Shown here piece by piece: positions 34,630 through 42,694 of a DNA stretch of 64,000 nucleotides. Both the position numbers and the translations under genes were made by a program. Each line of letters opens with the position of its first letter. Within the stretch, counting starts at the first letter, position 1. The notes under the pieces are model-generated. The model did not search any database, was not told the DNA's origin, and saw only the letters and a list, made by a program, of their open reading frames with translations. The stretch is from Bryobacter sp. (GTDB lineage: Bacteria; Acidobacteriota; Terriglobia; Bryobacterales; Bryobacteraceae), in contig JALHNH010000009.1 of NCBI GenBank assembly GCA_022843625.1, positions 1-64,000 of the forward strand, in the 5' to 3' direction.

Positions 34630-35369
34630 GCGGCACTCGGGAGTTCAAGGAGATCGAGGAAGATTTCGCGGAGGCGTTGTTTGCCGGTAGCGGCACGGAG
34701 CTCATCCATGGTGCCGGAGATCTTGAGCTGGCCGTGGTTGATGACGGCGATGCGGTCGCAGAGGTATTCGGCTTCTTCCATGATGTGTGTGGAGTAGACG
34801 ATGCATTTGCCCAGGCGCCTGGCCTCGAGGATGCTGGCTTCAATGACGCGGGCGGTGGGGAGGTCGAGGGTGGCGGTGGGCTCGTCGAGGATGAGGACAG
34901 GCGGATCGTGGACGAGGGTGCGGGCGATGGCGGTTTTCTGTTTCATGCCGCTGGAGAGCTTGTCGGCGCGGGTGTCGGCGAAGTCTCTCATATCGAGCCG
35001 CTCGATGAGCTCACCGGTTCGGCGATTGAGATCTTGTTCGGGGACTTCGGCGAGGCGGCCGAAGAACTGGAGGATTTCTCGCGGGGTGAGGCGGGCGTAG
35101 AGGCCCATATCGCCGGTAAGGAAGCCGATCTGGCGGCGAACATCCGAGGGGTTGGACGTGATGTTGAAACCGTTGATCGTGGCCGTACCCGAAGTGGGCT
35201 TCAGCAAAGTCGAGATTAGGCGGAGGGTGGTGCTTTTGCCGGCCCCGTTGGGGCCAAGGAGGCCGAAGATCTCACCTTTGGCAACTGAGAAGCTAACGTT
35301 GTCGACGGCTTTGACGGTACCGCGCTTCTTGTCCTCGAAGTGGCGGCTTAGACCTTGGACTTGTATCAT
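34626..35369 (-). CDS. ABC transporter ATP-binding protein (NatA-like)
   Basis: 247 residues from the ATG at 35369; longer open frames extend into the divergent regulator gene and are not used. Walker A is GPNGAGKST at 39-47, the Q-loop lies near GFLTGDMGLYARLTPREIL, the signature is LSSGMKQKTAIARTLVHDPP, Walker B is VLILDEPTATLDLPT and the switch His is in YSTHIMEEAE. It powers the downstream permease. The promoter must lie in the 35-base gap to the divergent AraC-type regulator or overlap that gene, so the regulator might control this pair. Confidence 0.93.
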   Translation of the reverse strand: MIQVQGLSRHFEDKKRGTVKAVDNVSFSVAKGEIFGLLGPNGAGKSTTLRLISTLLKPTSGTATINGFNITSNPSDVRRQIGFLTGDMGLYARLTPREILQFFGRLAEVPEQDLNRRTGELIERLDMRDFADTRADKLSSGMKQKTAIARTLVHDPPVLILDEPTATLDLPTARVIEASILEARRLGKCIVYSTHIMEEAEYLCDRIAVINHGQLKISGTMDELRAATGKQRLREIFLDLLELPSAA

Positions 35370-35404
35370 GCTTAGGACGATTGTAGCGAGGTGTGTAAGG
35401 AAAA

Positions 35405-36139
35405 GTGCTTCAATTCCGACGAGAGGTTGCGCCGGCTCATCTAGCCCCGTGGGTGGAGTGTACCTGGACACTTGAGGGAAACGCCGATCGGGAGACCGAG
35501 ATCATACTTCCGGATGGTCGTATGGAAGTGATTGTGCATCATGGATCAAGGCCGAGGGAGCAGGCGGCGAGTTTTGTTACGGGGCAAATCGTTGCCCCGC
35601 TGGTGTTGTATCCGACAGGGTGGATGTCGACATCCGGGGTCAGGCTGAGACCGGAGGCGGCGGGCGCTTTTTTGCAAATGCCGGCTCATGAGCTGACGGG
35701 TTACTTTGCGCCACTGAAGATCCGCGAGCCAAAGACTCCGCCAGATGCAGCGATTGGCCGTGCGGTATGGCTCATCGAGCGGTCTCAAGGGCGAGTGAGA
35801 ATGGATCGACTGACGGCGGAGGTGAACTTGAGCCCACGTCACTTTGACCGGAGATTTCTGGCTGCTGTTGGCTTGCGGCCCAAGGAATTTGCCCGGATTG
35901 TGCGGTTCCAGGCCTTGCTTGCGGCGTACCAGGAAGAGGATTTCCGGCGGTGGGCGGATCTTGCCCTGGCTTGCGGGTTTTATGACCAGGCGCACATGGC
36001 AAACGAGTTTCGACAATTTGCGGGGGTGTCCCCGACTGAGTTTTTTCAGAACCCGAGTGCTTTAGCTTTGCTGATGGCTGATTTTTCCAAGACGGCGGAC
36101 CGGAAAAGAATTTACTATCAGGACCTATGCGAGCACTAA
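35405..36139 (+). CDS. AraC-family transcriptional regulator with DUF6597-like N-terminal domain
   Basis: 244 residues; GTG start at 35405 with AAGGA just upstream. The N-terminal half (PAHLAPWVECTWTLEG, ILPDGRMEVIVHHG, GWMSTSGVRLRPEAAGAFLQMPAHELTGYF) fits the DUF6597-type ligand domain. The C-terminal half is a two-helix-turn-helix AraC domain (VRMDRLTAEVNLSPRHFDRRF, LRPKEFARIVRFQAL, DLALACGFYDQAHMANEFRQFAGVSPTEF). It overlaps the DUF6265 gene by 13 bases, so it is co-transcribed with that gene and the catalase-like peroxidase and probably controls its own operon. Inducer unknown. Confidence 0.9.
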   Translation: MLQFRREVAPAHLAPWVECTWTLEGNADRETEIILPDGRMEVIVHHGSRPREQAASFVTGQIVAPLVLYPTGWMSTSGVRLRPEAAGAFLQMPAHELTGYFAPLKIREPKTPPDAAIGRAVWLIERSQGRVRMDRLTAEVNLSPRHFDRRFLAAVGLRPKEFARIVRFQALLAAYQEEDFRRWADLALACGFYDQAHMANEFRQFAGVSPTEFFQNPSALALLMADFSKTADRKRIYYQDLCEH

Positions 36140-36585
36140 CCTTTCTTTTTGCCCTGACGCTTTGCGCTCAGGACGCGCCCAAGTTTGAAATGCTGGGCTG
36201 GATTGCTGGGAACTGGACCGGAACTATGGGACGGGCGACGATGGAGGAGCACTGGTTGCCGGCTGCGGGCGGGGCGATGCTGGGAATCAGCCGTGTGGTG
36301 GCTGGGCCACGGATGGTGGCATTTGAGTTTCTTCGCATTATCCAAAGGGATGGAGAGATTTACTATGTTGCGCAGCCTGGCGGCCGTGCGGCGACGGAAT
36401 TCAAATTGACGAGTGTTACGGCAACGAGGGTGGTGTTTGAGAATCCGGCGCATGACCATCCGAAGATCATCACCTATGAAAAAAGTGGTGAGGAGAAGCT
36501 AGTGGCGACAATTGAGGGGGATGAGCGCGGGCAACATAAGAAACAAGAGTTCCATTTCACCAGGCAACATTTTCCCCACAGGTGA
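36127..36585 (+). CDS. DUF6265 family secreted protein
   Basis: 152 residues with a short signal peptide (MRALTFLFALTLCAQD). The mature domain begins FEMLGWIAGNWTGTMGRATMEEHWLPAAGGAMLGISR and continues MVAFEFLRIIQRDGEIYYVAQPGG and FENPAHDHPKIITYEK, a lipocalin-like pattern found in the DUF6265 family. Function is unknown. AGGACC lies close to the ATG, and the gene starts inside the end of the regulator gene. Its stop overlaps a possible GTG start of the catalase-like gene, indicating one operon. Confidence 0.85.
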   Translation: MRALTFLFALTLCAQDAPKFEMLGWIAGNWTGTMGRATMEEHWLPAAGGAMLGISRVVAGPRMVAFEFLRIIQRDGEIYYVAQPGGRAATEFKLTSVTATRVVFENPAHDHPKIITYEKSGEEKLVATIEGDERGQHKKQEFHFTRQHFPHR

Positions 36586-36596
36586 ATCCTGTCAGT

Positions 36597-37517
36597 ATGC
36601 CGCTACCTACCGATGAACAATTGCTCGCATTGGCAAAAGATTTGCTTCTTGAACTGGACCAGAAGTTTGGAGTACATCCCGGATTTCGCCCGGCGCACGC
36701 GCGCGGAGTGCTGCTAAAGGGTGTTTTTGCGCCATCGGCTGGCGCTCCCAAGTTATCGAAAGCTCCGCATTTTGGGCGGGCTTCCACGCCGGTGACGGTT
36801 CGTTTTTCTAATGGAACGGGGTTGCCGATGATTTCGGATACGGATCCGAAGGCAAACCCCCGGGGAATGGCGACTCGATTTCATCTGGAAGAACGGGTGC
36901 ATACGGACATCATTGGACAGTCGGCGAATGGGTTTCCGGTGCGGACGGGATCGGAGTTTCTTGAGTTTTTGAGGGTGGCTGGGGTGCCGGAGGAGTTGGA
37001 GCCGTTTCTTGCCGCGCATCCGTCTGCCAAACGGTTTATGGAAATTCCGAAGCCGAGCCCGACCAGCTTTGCAACAGAGGCATTCTTTGGTGTGTCGGCG
37101 ATGGAGTTTGAGAATGTGCAGGGGGTAAAGCGGTTTGGCCGGTTCCGGTTGGTGCCGGAAGCCGGGGTATTGCATTTGACTGATGAAGAGCTAGCCGTCA
37201 AAGGTGAAAACTATCTGTTTGATGAATTGCATGGACGAATGATGGCGGTTCCAGTTGGGTTCCGGATTCAGGTTCAATTGGCGGAGGTGGGCGACATAGC
37301 GGACGATGCGACGGCGCAGTGGCCGGAGACTCGGGAGTTGATGGAAGTGGGGCGGATGGTGCTGACTGAGTTTCATGAGGAGGATGCGGCGATGCAGAAG
37401 CACATCATTTTCGACCCGATTCCGAGAGTGGTGGGGATTGAGCCTTCTGCTGATCCCTTGCTGGAATTGAGGGCAGCCATTTATCTATTGAGTGGCCAGC
37501 GGCGACGTAGCGCATGA
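36597..37517 (+). CDS. catalase-family (SrpA-like) haem peroxidase
   Basis: 306 residues. The ATG at 36597 has AGGTGA ten bases upstream; a GTG at 36582 overlapping the previous stop is the alternative. Core features of small catalase-related peroxidases are present: GFRPAHARGVLLKGVF with the distal His, VTVRFSNGTGLPM with the distal Asn, and DPKANPRGMATRFHL. The C-terminal RAAIYLLSGQRRR has Tyr in the place of the proximal haem ligand. No signal peptide. These proteins lack the full-length catalase N- and C-terminal arms and usually act as peroxidases with weak catalase activity. It follows the AraC regulator and DUF6265 gene and precedes an MscS channel 30 bases on. Confidence 0.88.
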   Translation: MPLPTDEQLLALAKDLLLELDQKFGVHPGFRPAHARGVLLKGVFAPSAGAPKLSKAPHFGRASTPVTVRFSNGTGLPMISDTDPKANPRGMATRFHLEERVHTDIIGQSANGFPVRTGSEFLEFLRVAGVPEELEPFLAAHPSAKRFMEIPKPSPTSFATEAFFGVSAMEFENVQGVKRFGRFRLVPEAGVLHLTDEELAVKGENYLFDELHGRMMAVPVGFRIQVQLAEVGDIADDATAQWPETRELMEVGRMVLTEFHEEDAAMQKHIIFDPIPRVVGIEPSADPLLELRAAIYLLSGQRRRSA

Positions 37518-37547
37518 GCTTTGTGTGGGGTTATACTCACATGAATC

Positions 37548-38372
37548 ATGGATATCAACAACATCATCAAGCTGGTTGAAGGCACGGTAGTAAGTGTCGG
37601 GTTACAAGTGATGGGGGCATTGGCGCTCTACATCATTGGGCGCTGGCTGATTACGTTTGCCGTCGGTTTGGTGCAGAAGGCGCTGGCGCAGCAGAAGCTG
37701 GAGCCGACGCTGTTGCGGTTTATCGGGAACACGATTTCGGTGGTGTTGAACATCACGCTGGTGATCGCGATTCTTGGCTATTTCGGAGTGCAGACGACGA
37801 GCTTTGCCGCGCTGCTGGCTGGAGCAGGGCTGGCGATCGGGACGGCCTGGGGAGGATTGCTTTCGAACTTTGCAGCCGGGATTTTCCTGGTGGTGTTGCG
37901 GCCATTCAAGGTGGGGGATTTTATTTCGGCAGGTGGGATTACCGGGACAGTGGAAGAGGTTGGGTTGTTTGTGACGACAATCGATACGCCGGATAACATC
38001 CGCACGTTTGTAGGAAACAACAAGTTGTTTAGCGACAACATCCAGAACTTCTCGACCAACGCCTACCGGCGGGTAGATTTATCGGCGCAGATCTCTGGTG
38101 CGGCGGATCCGAAGGCAGTGGCTGAGGCATTAAAGAAGCGGATCCAGGCGATTCCGAATGTCGTTACCCAGCCGGAAGTGGATGTCGTGATTTCGTCGTT
38201 TACGGCGGTGGGACCGGTACTAGCGATCCGGCCGTATACGAACAACGAGCATTACTGGCAGGTGGTGTTTGACACAAATATGGCGATTCGGGAAGTGTTG
38301 GGGGATGGCACGTTCCCTGCGCCGATGCCGGTGTTTGGGGTTCAACATTTGAACGAGCCCGGGCGCAGCTAG
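37548..38372 (+). CDS. small-conductance mechanosensitive channel (MscS family)
   Basis: 274 residues, close to E. coli MscS. Three N-terminal membrane helices are present: VVSVGLQVMGALALYIIGRWL, ISVVLNITLVIAILGYFG, and the pore helix SFAALLAGAGLAIGTAWGGLLSNFAAGIFLVV with the Gly/Ala packing typical of TM3. The beta domain is VGDFISAGGITGTVEEVGLFVTTIDTPDN, then the alpha/beta C-terminal domain with VDVVISSFTAVGPVLAIRPY. It releases solutes on hypo-osmotic shock. It may be the last gene of the regulator operon. The stop overlaps the convergent downstream gene by 4 bases. Confidence 0.93.
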   Translation: MDINNIIKLVEGTVVSVGLQVMGALALYIIGRWLITFAVGLVQKALAQQKLEPTLLRFIGNTISVVLNITLVIAILGYFGVQTTSFAALLAGAGLAIGTAWGGLLSNFAAGIFLVVLRPFKVGDFISAGGITGTVEEVGLFVTTIDTPDNIRTFVGNNKLFSDNIQNFSTNAYRRVDLSAQISGAADPKAVAEALKKRIQAIPNVVTQPEVDVVISSFTAVGPVLAIRPYTNNEHYWQVVFDTNMAIREVLGDGTFPAPMPVFGVQHLNEPGRS

Positions 38373-38986
38373 CGGGGCTGAAAATTGGGCATAGCTATGG
38401 TGCCGTCTTGCGAGACGGCACCCGGCGGCCTCGCGCCGGAGGCTCCATTTTCCACGTTGTCGCCGTTGCCGATGTAGGCTTCACGCTCAGCGATTTCGGT
38501 GCGGATTGTTTTGATGAGTCGCTGGATTTTGATGGGGAGCCGGTCGAGTTCGCGCATGATGGCGGGGAGGAAGTTGACTGGCTTGGCGAGGATGTCTTCG
38601 ACGCGGAAACGCATGGCTTCGCCGTAGAGGAATTCCATTTGCAGGAAGCGGATTTGCATGTGGATGAGCTGGTGGACGAGGGTCACCTCTGTTGGTGTGA
38701 CGGGGTTGAATTGCTCGATGAAGTTGGTGGCGACGGCGAGGGCCTGATCGTGGTCTGCGATGAAGTTGTCGAAGTTCTTCATGGAGTAGAGGCCGTGCCT
38801 GAGAGAGTTTGAAGCGGCTTTGAGCTTGCCGGAGGGCGTGCGGGGGCCGGTGGACTTTTGTGCGTTTCTGCGGTTAGCTTCTAGGGCCGCTTCGGTCATA
38901 GTTTTCTTGCGTGGTGCTTCTACTGGGACTTCCACGGTTGATGGATCGGTTGCGATGTTTAGTTCTTCGTTCAGGTCGTTATTCAT
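38369..38986 (-). CDS. hypothetical protein with NAQKSTGPRT motif
   Basis: 205 residues. The central signature ANRRNAQKSTGPRTPSGK, followed by SNSLRHGLYS, is found in a family of uncharacterised proteins present in many copies in acidobacteria and planctomycetes, often in accessory regions. The N-terminal 30 residues are acidic. After the motif the protein is alpha-helical (AVATNFIEQFNPVTPTEVTLVHQLIHMQIRFLQ region) and ends in a disordered Gly/Pro tail. No signal peptide. Function unknown; a nucleic-acid role has been guessed from the basic motif but nothing here proves it. About 180 bases without a gene separate it from the PIN gene. Confidence 0.8.
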   Translation of the reverse strand: MNNDLNEELNIATDPSTVEVPVEAPRKKTMTEAALEANRRNAQKSTGPRTPSGKLKAASNSLRHGLYSMKNFDNFIADHDQALAVATNFIEQFNPVTPTEVTLVHQLIHMQIRFLQMEFLYGEAMRFRVEDILAKPVNFLPAIMRELDRLPIKIQRLIKTIRTEIAEREAYIGNGDNVENGASGARPPGAVSQDGTIAMPNFQPR

Positions 38987-39169
38987 TGGATTTTTCCTGA
39001 GAAGAAACTAGCAGGTGGGGTGAGCTTCTTAATCTTTGGGCTGGACTGGATTTGTCTGGAATCAGTGGGTTAGGGGTAAAAGAAAGTTGAAAATCGTTGT
39101 GACAAATTCGATTGAAAATCCCTGGGCCGCACCAAGCCGATTTCTCTCTGATTGCTCTTCTGAAGGCAG

Positions 39170-39568
39170 TTATGGATTTATGCGGCTGCAGCCGGGAATA
39201 CGGTCGAAGTCTTTATCAAATGAACAAATGCCTTCGAGCTTGTGGAGAACGACTACAGCCGCATGTACAGCATCGCGGGCCGAGATGGTCTGGTCTGAGT
39301 CGACCAAGTTTTTGGCGTGGTCCATGATGGCACCAGTGACCGGTAGCACTTCGGGGAATAGTGAGCGCGCGAGAGTATAAGCCTGTTTTCCCTCGGGCCA
39401 GCGATTTAGCGAGCGGTAACGATGAATGATTTCCTGCAGCACTTCGGCATCAATGGTGGCCAAAAGCTCTCCTTCCGCTATACGATTCAAGAAGCCTAGT
39501 GCAAGAGCTTTGTTCGGATGCTCGGAGCCCATGGCGTACATCAGGACGTTTGAATCCACCAGGATCAT
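39170..39568 (-). CDS. PIN-domain toxin (VapC-like ribonuclease)
   Basis: 132 residues. PIN signatures: MILVDSNVLMYAMG (Asp5), the Glu in ATIDAEVLQEIIHRY, SARDAVHAAVVVLHKLEGICSFDKDFD with Asp99 and the Asp pair near 118-120. These acidic residues hold the metal ions that cut RNA. The start overlaps the upstream antitoxin gene by 4 bases (ATGA), the usual type II toxin-antitoxin layout. The target RNA is unknown. Confidence 0.88.
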   Translation of the reverse strand: MILVDSNVLMYAMGSEHPNKALALGFLNRIAEGELLATIDAEVLQEIIHRYRSLNRWPEGKQAYTLARSLFPEVLPVTGAIMDHAKNLVDSDQTISARDAVHAAVVVLHKLEGICSFDKDFDRIPGCSRINP

Positions 39569-39825
39569 GGAAGCGGCTCGATGGGAGCTACAGATTCACG
39601 CTTCATTTCTTCAGGCGTGCCAACAGGCAAATTTAGATTTGCCATCTGGTTTATAAGAGCCAAGCGGTCGGCCTTGCTGGTAAGTGAGTATTGTGACTGG
39701 CAAGCCTGGCGAACCAATTCGCCTACGCTAGAGTGGCGCTGCTGCGCCAGGATGGAAAGCTGGTCATACAAATCCGGAGGGAAGAGTATAGTAGTTTTCT
39801 TAGAAAGCTCCATATCGGTATCCAT
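39565..39825 (-). CDS. antitoxin of the PIN toxin (ribbon-helix-helix-like)
   Basis: About 86 residues. The ATG at 39825 (MDTDMELSKK) or the one at 39813 (MELSKK) is the start; the longer open frame upstream has no coding character. KKTTILFPPDLYDQLSILAQQRHSSVGELVRQACQ fits a ribbon-helix-helix DNA-binding half: a beta strand, then two helices. The C-terminal part (LALINQMANLNLPVGTPEEMKRES) should wrap the toxin, as in VapB and similar antitoxins. It probably represses its own promoter in the adjacent gap. Confidence 0.82.
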   Translation of the reverse strand: MDTDMELSKKTTILFPPDLYDQLSILAQQRHSSVGELVRQACQSQYSLTSKADRLALINQMANLNLPVGTPEEMKRESVAPIEPLP

Positions 39826-40387
39826 ATCAGTATAGCTGTTCAGGTTTAGGAAGGCGGAATTGCGCCAGCAGGAATTTGCCCAGCGGGTTGGGGGCTGGAA
39901 GGTGCTGATTGCGAGGGGCATTGGCTGGTGCCGTTGCGGCGGATTTCGCTGCACTGGAAGCAGAGTGAAAATTCGCCATGAAAATTCACTGGGAAGATTC
40001 GGTTCCTGCCAGTGAAGGGGCGTGGCAGTGCTTAGGGGCTGGTGGTCGCAGAGTGATTTTGGGGATGGTACGGGTGGCTGCGTCCCTACCGTGAGTTTAA
40101 CCAAATTCTGACTGTGCGAAGCGTTTTTTGGCTTGGGCTAACTGGTTGACTCTAATCGACTTCGGGGCATGGGGACAAATTTGATCCGGAAAGGGAAGGT
40201 TGGTCCGGGACAGGAATTGAGAGAAAACACCTCGAAAACGTTGAGGGAAATGGACGAATGGCGCTGGGACACGTCAGGCTGATTGCATTCCGATTGCATT
40301 CCGATGGCATTCCGATGGCATTCCCTTGGGTCCACCAGTTCGGCAATGGACTGTCAGAGCTGATGGCCGTTCGGCCTGATTACATTG
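39826..40387. other. 562-base gap without a gene
   Basis: Open frames here are short and show no protein-like sequence. The gap holds the promoter side of the toxin-antitoxin pair and, near its far end, a four-copy 11-base tandem repeat (separate entry). Apart from that I see no RNA gene, clear promoter or terminator. Confidence 0.6.
40281..40324. repeat. tandem repeat, four copies of an 11-mer
   Basis: Two copies of GATTGCATTCC (40281-40302) are followed by two of GATGGCATTCC (40303-40324), head to tail without spacers. The 11-base unit is about one helical turn, so a protein binding each copy would sit on the same DNA face. It lies 64 bases downstream of the PEP-CTERM stop (40388) and about 460 bases upstream of the antitoxin start. 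Confidence 0.9.
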
Positions 40388-40966
40388 CTAGCCGTTTCCG
40401 CGAATAGAGCATCTCTGTGGAGCGCGCGCTTTTAATCGCAAGGCAAAGAGGGCGACAGCGCTCAGGATCGCCATCGACACGCTGGCCGGCTCTGGAACCT
40501 GCTCTAGAACCGACTCTGTTGGCGCTGTTGATGAGATGACGTAGTCGTCTCGATAACTGAGCCGCCCAGGGGTCGCATCGTAGTAAAAGCGGCCTGTGAA
40601 AGTGAAGTACGATTGCAGTGGAAGAGTGATGGACCCGAAACTAACCGATCCTCCCCCATTGCCTAGAGAGTAACTGATTCCTGAGTCCATGTTGAAGGAG
40701 TTCACACCGTTCAATGACCCATAGGTCCATGAACAGAAGCGGTATCCCCCTCCAAAGGGGCCTATCGTGGTACACCCAGCGTTTGTGCCCACCCAAAAAC
40801 TGTTGATCCCGTCGCTGCCTGAAAAATACAATTTGCCGGCAATGCTCCCGGCAATCCCATAGTCAAAATAAATTTCTGCGGTACCGGATACGGCAATTGG
40901 GGCAGCGTTCGAGATGGAAAGGGCTGTGGATGTGATGATTATAAGTGCCTGGATTACATGTTTCAT
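40388..40966 (-). CDS. PEP-CTERM sorting-domain protein
   Basis: 192 residues. The signal peptide is MKHVIQALIIITSTALSISNA. The mature part is Gly/Ser/Phe/Tyr-rich with two distant cysteines (C65, C78), predicted beta. Near the C-terminus VPEPAS (157-162) is followed by a hydrophobic segment (VSMAILSAVALFAL) and a basic stop (RLKAR), the tripartite PEP-CTERM signal recognised by exosortase. Unusually, eleven residues follow the basic cluster (APQRCSIRGNG). Such proteins are processed at the membrane and often end up in extracellular polymer. No exosortase or EPS gene is in the window. The gene stands alone beside the toxin-antitoxin region. Confidence 0.85.
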   Translation of the reverse strand: MKHVIQALIIITSTALSISNAAPIAVSGTAEIYFDYGIAGSIAGKLYFSGSDGINSFWVGTNAGCTTIGPFGGGYRFCSWTYGSLNGVNSFNMDSGISYSLGNGGGSVSFGSITLPLQSYFTFTGRFYYDATPGRLSYRDDYVISSTAPTESVLEQVPEPASVSMAILSAVALFALRLKARAPQRCSIRGNG

Positions 40967-41087
40967 AACTGTTTACCGCACATATGTGCTATTTCACAGA
41001 GCGATTGCAGTAAATTTTGTAGTCAGTACCGGTACGCTCAATTTAGAAAGCCATCAGCCTCAAGGGGGGCAGCCCTGACTCGTCACT

Positions 41088-41447
41088 GTGCTTGGTGCGG
41101 AAGGTTGCTTCGTTTTTGTCGACGGCTGCGGTGGTGATTACCGGGGTTTGGAAGGTAAATATTCGGCTGGGTATTTTCCTACGCCGCGGACAGAGTTGTT
41201 GCTGGGGGTGCAGCGGCCTTTCGAGCGGGAGGAGGAGTTGGGAGTGGCAAAGGGTTTGCAGGGGGGGGGGGCGCCGGAGGAGGAGTTGAAGGGGATGCGG
41301 AAGGTGCAAAGCGCGCGAGGGCCGAGGTTTGAAACGATGGGAGCTCGTGATGATCTGGTGTTTGCGTTGGGGCTTGCGCTTTTTGGCGTGTGGCGGTGGT
41401 TGTTGCCGGTGGCGGGGGAGAGTGTGCGGGGGAGGGTGTGGAGGTGA
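41088..41447 (+). pseudogene. probable remnant of a phage terminase-like nuclease domain
   Basis: A 119-residue open frame with no plausible N-terminus for a whole protein. The middle and end (YFPTPRTELLLGVQRPFERE, ELGVAKGLQ, RGPRFETMGARDDLVFALGLALFGVWR) resemble the C-terminal RNase-H-like part of terminase large subunits, where a HDDLVxALALA motif closes the nuclease domain. Eleven consecutive G residues at 41261-41271 lie between the two recognisable blocks and may mark a frameshift or expansion. The upstream part of such a gene is absent, so this looks like a decayed fragment. Recognition is by motif only and is tentative. Composition is very G-rich on the plus strand. Confidence 0.35.
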
Positions 41448-41485
41448 GGCTTCCCATGGGTTGTAAGTTGGGCTAAGATTGCCCC

Positions 41486-42694
41486 ATGCGAATTCTTTTC
41501 GGCATCTTATTGACCTCGACCCTTGCTTGCTCAGCCACATTCTACAAAGACGTGCTTCCGATCGTGCAGGCGAAGTGCCAGGGCTGCCACCGACCGGGAG
41601 AGGCTGCGCCGATGGCGTTTTTGACTTACGAGGAGACGCGGCCGTATGCGGCGGCGATCAAGGCTGCTGTGGTTACGAAGAAGATGCCGCCATGGGGGGC
41701 AGACGAGGGGCATGGCAAGTTTGAAAATGACCCTACACTGAGTGAGGCCGAGAAGAAGACGATTGTTGCCTGGGTGGAGGCGAAGGCTCCGGCAGGGGAC
41801 AAGAAGGATGCGCCGGCACCACGGCAGTTTGTGGAAGGGTGGAATATCGGGCAGCCGGATCTGGTGATCGCCATGCCGAAGGCTTATGAGATTCCCGCTA
41901 GCGGGACGATCGACTATACGCGCTTTATCTTGCCGTTGAACTTTACGGAAGATCGCTGGGTGGCTGCGGCAGAAGTGCGGCCTGGGAATCGAAGCATCGT
42001 GCACCACGTGATTGCTTATTTGCGGGAACCGGGCGGGGTTTGGCTGAAGGGTGCGCCTATTGGGGAGCCGATTCTAAAAGTGGCCAAGTCTGATGGGGGT
42101 CCTAGGGGTACGCTGGTGGGCTATGCGCCGGGCTTTCCGGCTCGACCGGCTACGCCTGGGCGCGCGCTGCTGATCAAGGCCGGTACGGAAGTAATACTCG
42201 AGATGCACTATACGGCGAATGGTAAGCCTGCTAGCGACCTGACCAAGGTTGGAATTATTTTCGCCAAAGAGCCGCCGGTGGAAGTTAGTGGGGGGTTCTC
42301 GGCTGTCGAAACCAGGTTCGCGATTCCTCCGGGGGCTGAAGCGCATGAGGTGAAGTCGAAATGGACCGTGACAAAGGCGGTGAAACTTACCAACCTGACG
42401 CCGCACATGCATGTGCGTGGGAAGGATTTTATGTACACCGCGAAATACCCGACTGGCGAATCTGAGGTGTTGCTGAAGGTCTCAAAGTATGACTTTAACT
42501 GGCAACACACGTATATTCTGGCTGAGCCGAAGTTGCTGCCTGTGGGGACGGTTGTTGAATGTATCGCGCACTTTGATAACTCGCCGAATAATAAGTACAA
42601 TCCAGATCCGACGGCGACGGTGAAGTGGGGCGATCAGAGCTGGGAAGAGATGATGATCGGGTTCGGCGGGTATGTTGTGGCGGGGGAGCGTTAG
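41486..42694 (+). CDS. secreted cytochrome c / copper type II monooxygenase-like fusion (second copy)
   Basis: 402 residues with signal peptide MRILFGILLTSTLACSA. The haem motif CQGCH follows ATFYKDVLPIVQAKC, with KKMPPWG as a possible distal Met. The C-terminal copper monooxygenase-like domain has RSIVHHVIAYL, ILEMHYTANGK, IIFAKEPP, PHMHVRGKDF, YDFNWQHTYIL and HFDNSPNNKYNPD. The same ordered blocks occur in the gene at 24016-25293, so they are paralogues with different neighbours. Histidines in the HH, HY and HMH positions are candidate copper ligands. The reaction is unknown; an exported oxidase or monooxygenase taking electrons through the haem is an inference. A strong hairpin follows the gene. 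Confidence 0.85.
   Translation: MRILFGILLTSTLACSATFYKDVLPIVQAKCQGCHRPGEAAPMAFLTYEETRPYAAAIKAAVVTKKMPPWGADEGHGKFENDPTLSEAEKKTIVAWVEAKAPAGDKKDAPAPRQFVEGWNIGQPDLVIAMPKAYEIPASGTIDYTRFILPLNFTEDRWVAAAEVRPGNRSIVHHVIAYLREPGGVWLKGAPIGEPILKVAKSDGGPRGTLVGYAPGFPARPATPGRALLIKAGTEVILEMHYTANGKPASDLTKVGIIFAKEPPVEVSGGFSAVETRFAIPPGAEAHEVKSKWTVTKAVKLTNLTPHMHVRGKDFMYTAKYPTGESEVLLKVSKYDFNWQHTYILAEPKLLPVGTVVECIAHFDNSPNNKYNPDPTATVKWGDQSWEEMMIGFGGYVVAGER

Noticed and set aside
41043..41540. 165-codon minus-strand open frame
   Set aside because: Product is a Pro/His/Leu string typical of reading G-rich DNA backwards; the plus-strand reading over the same bases has terminase-like motifs.
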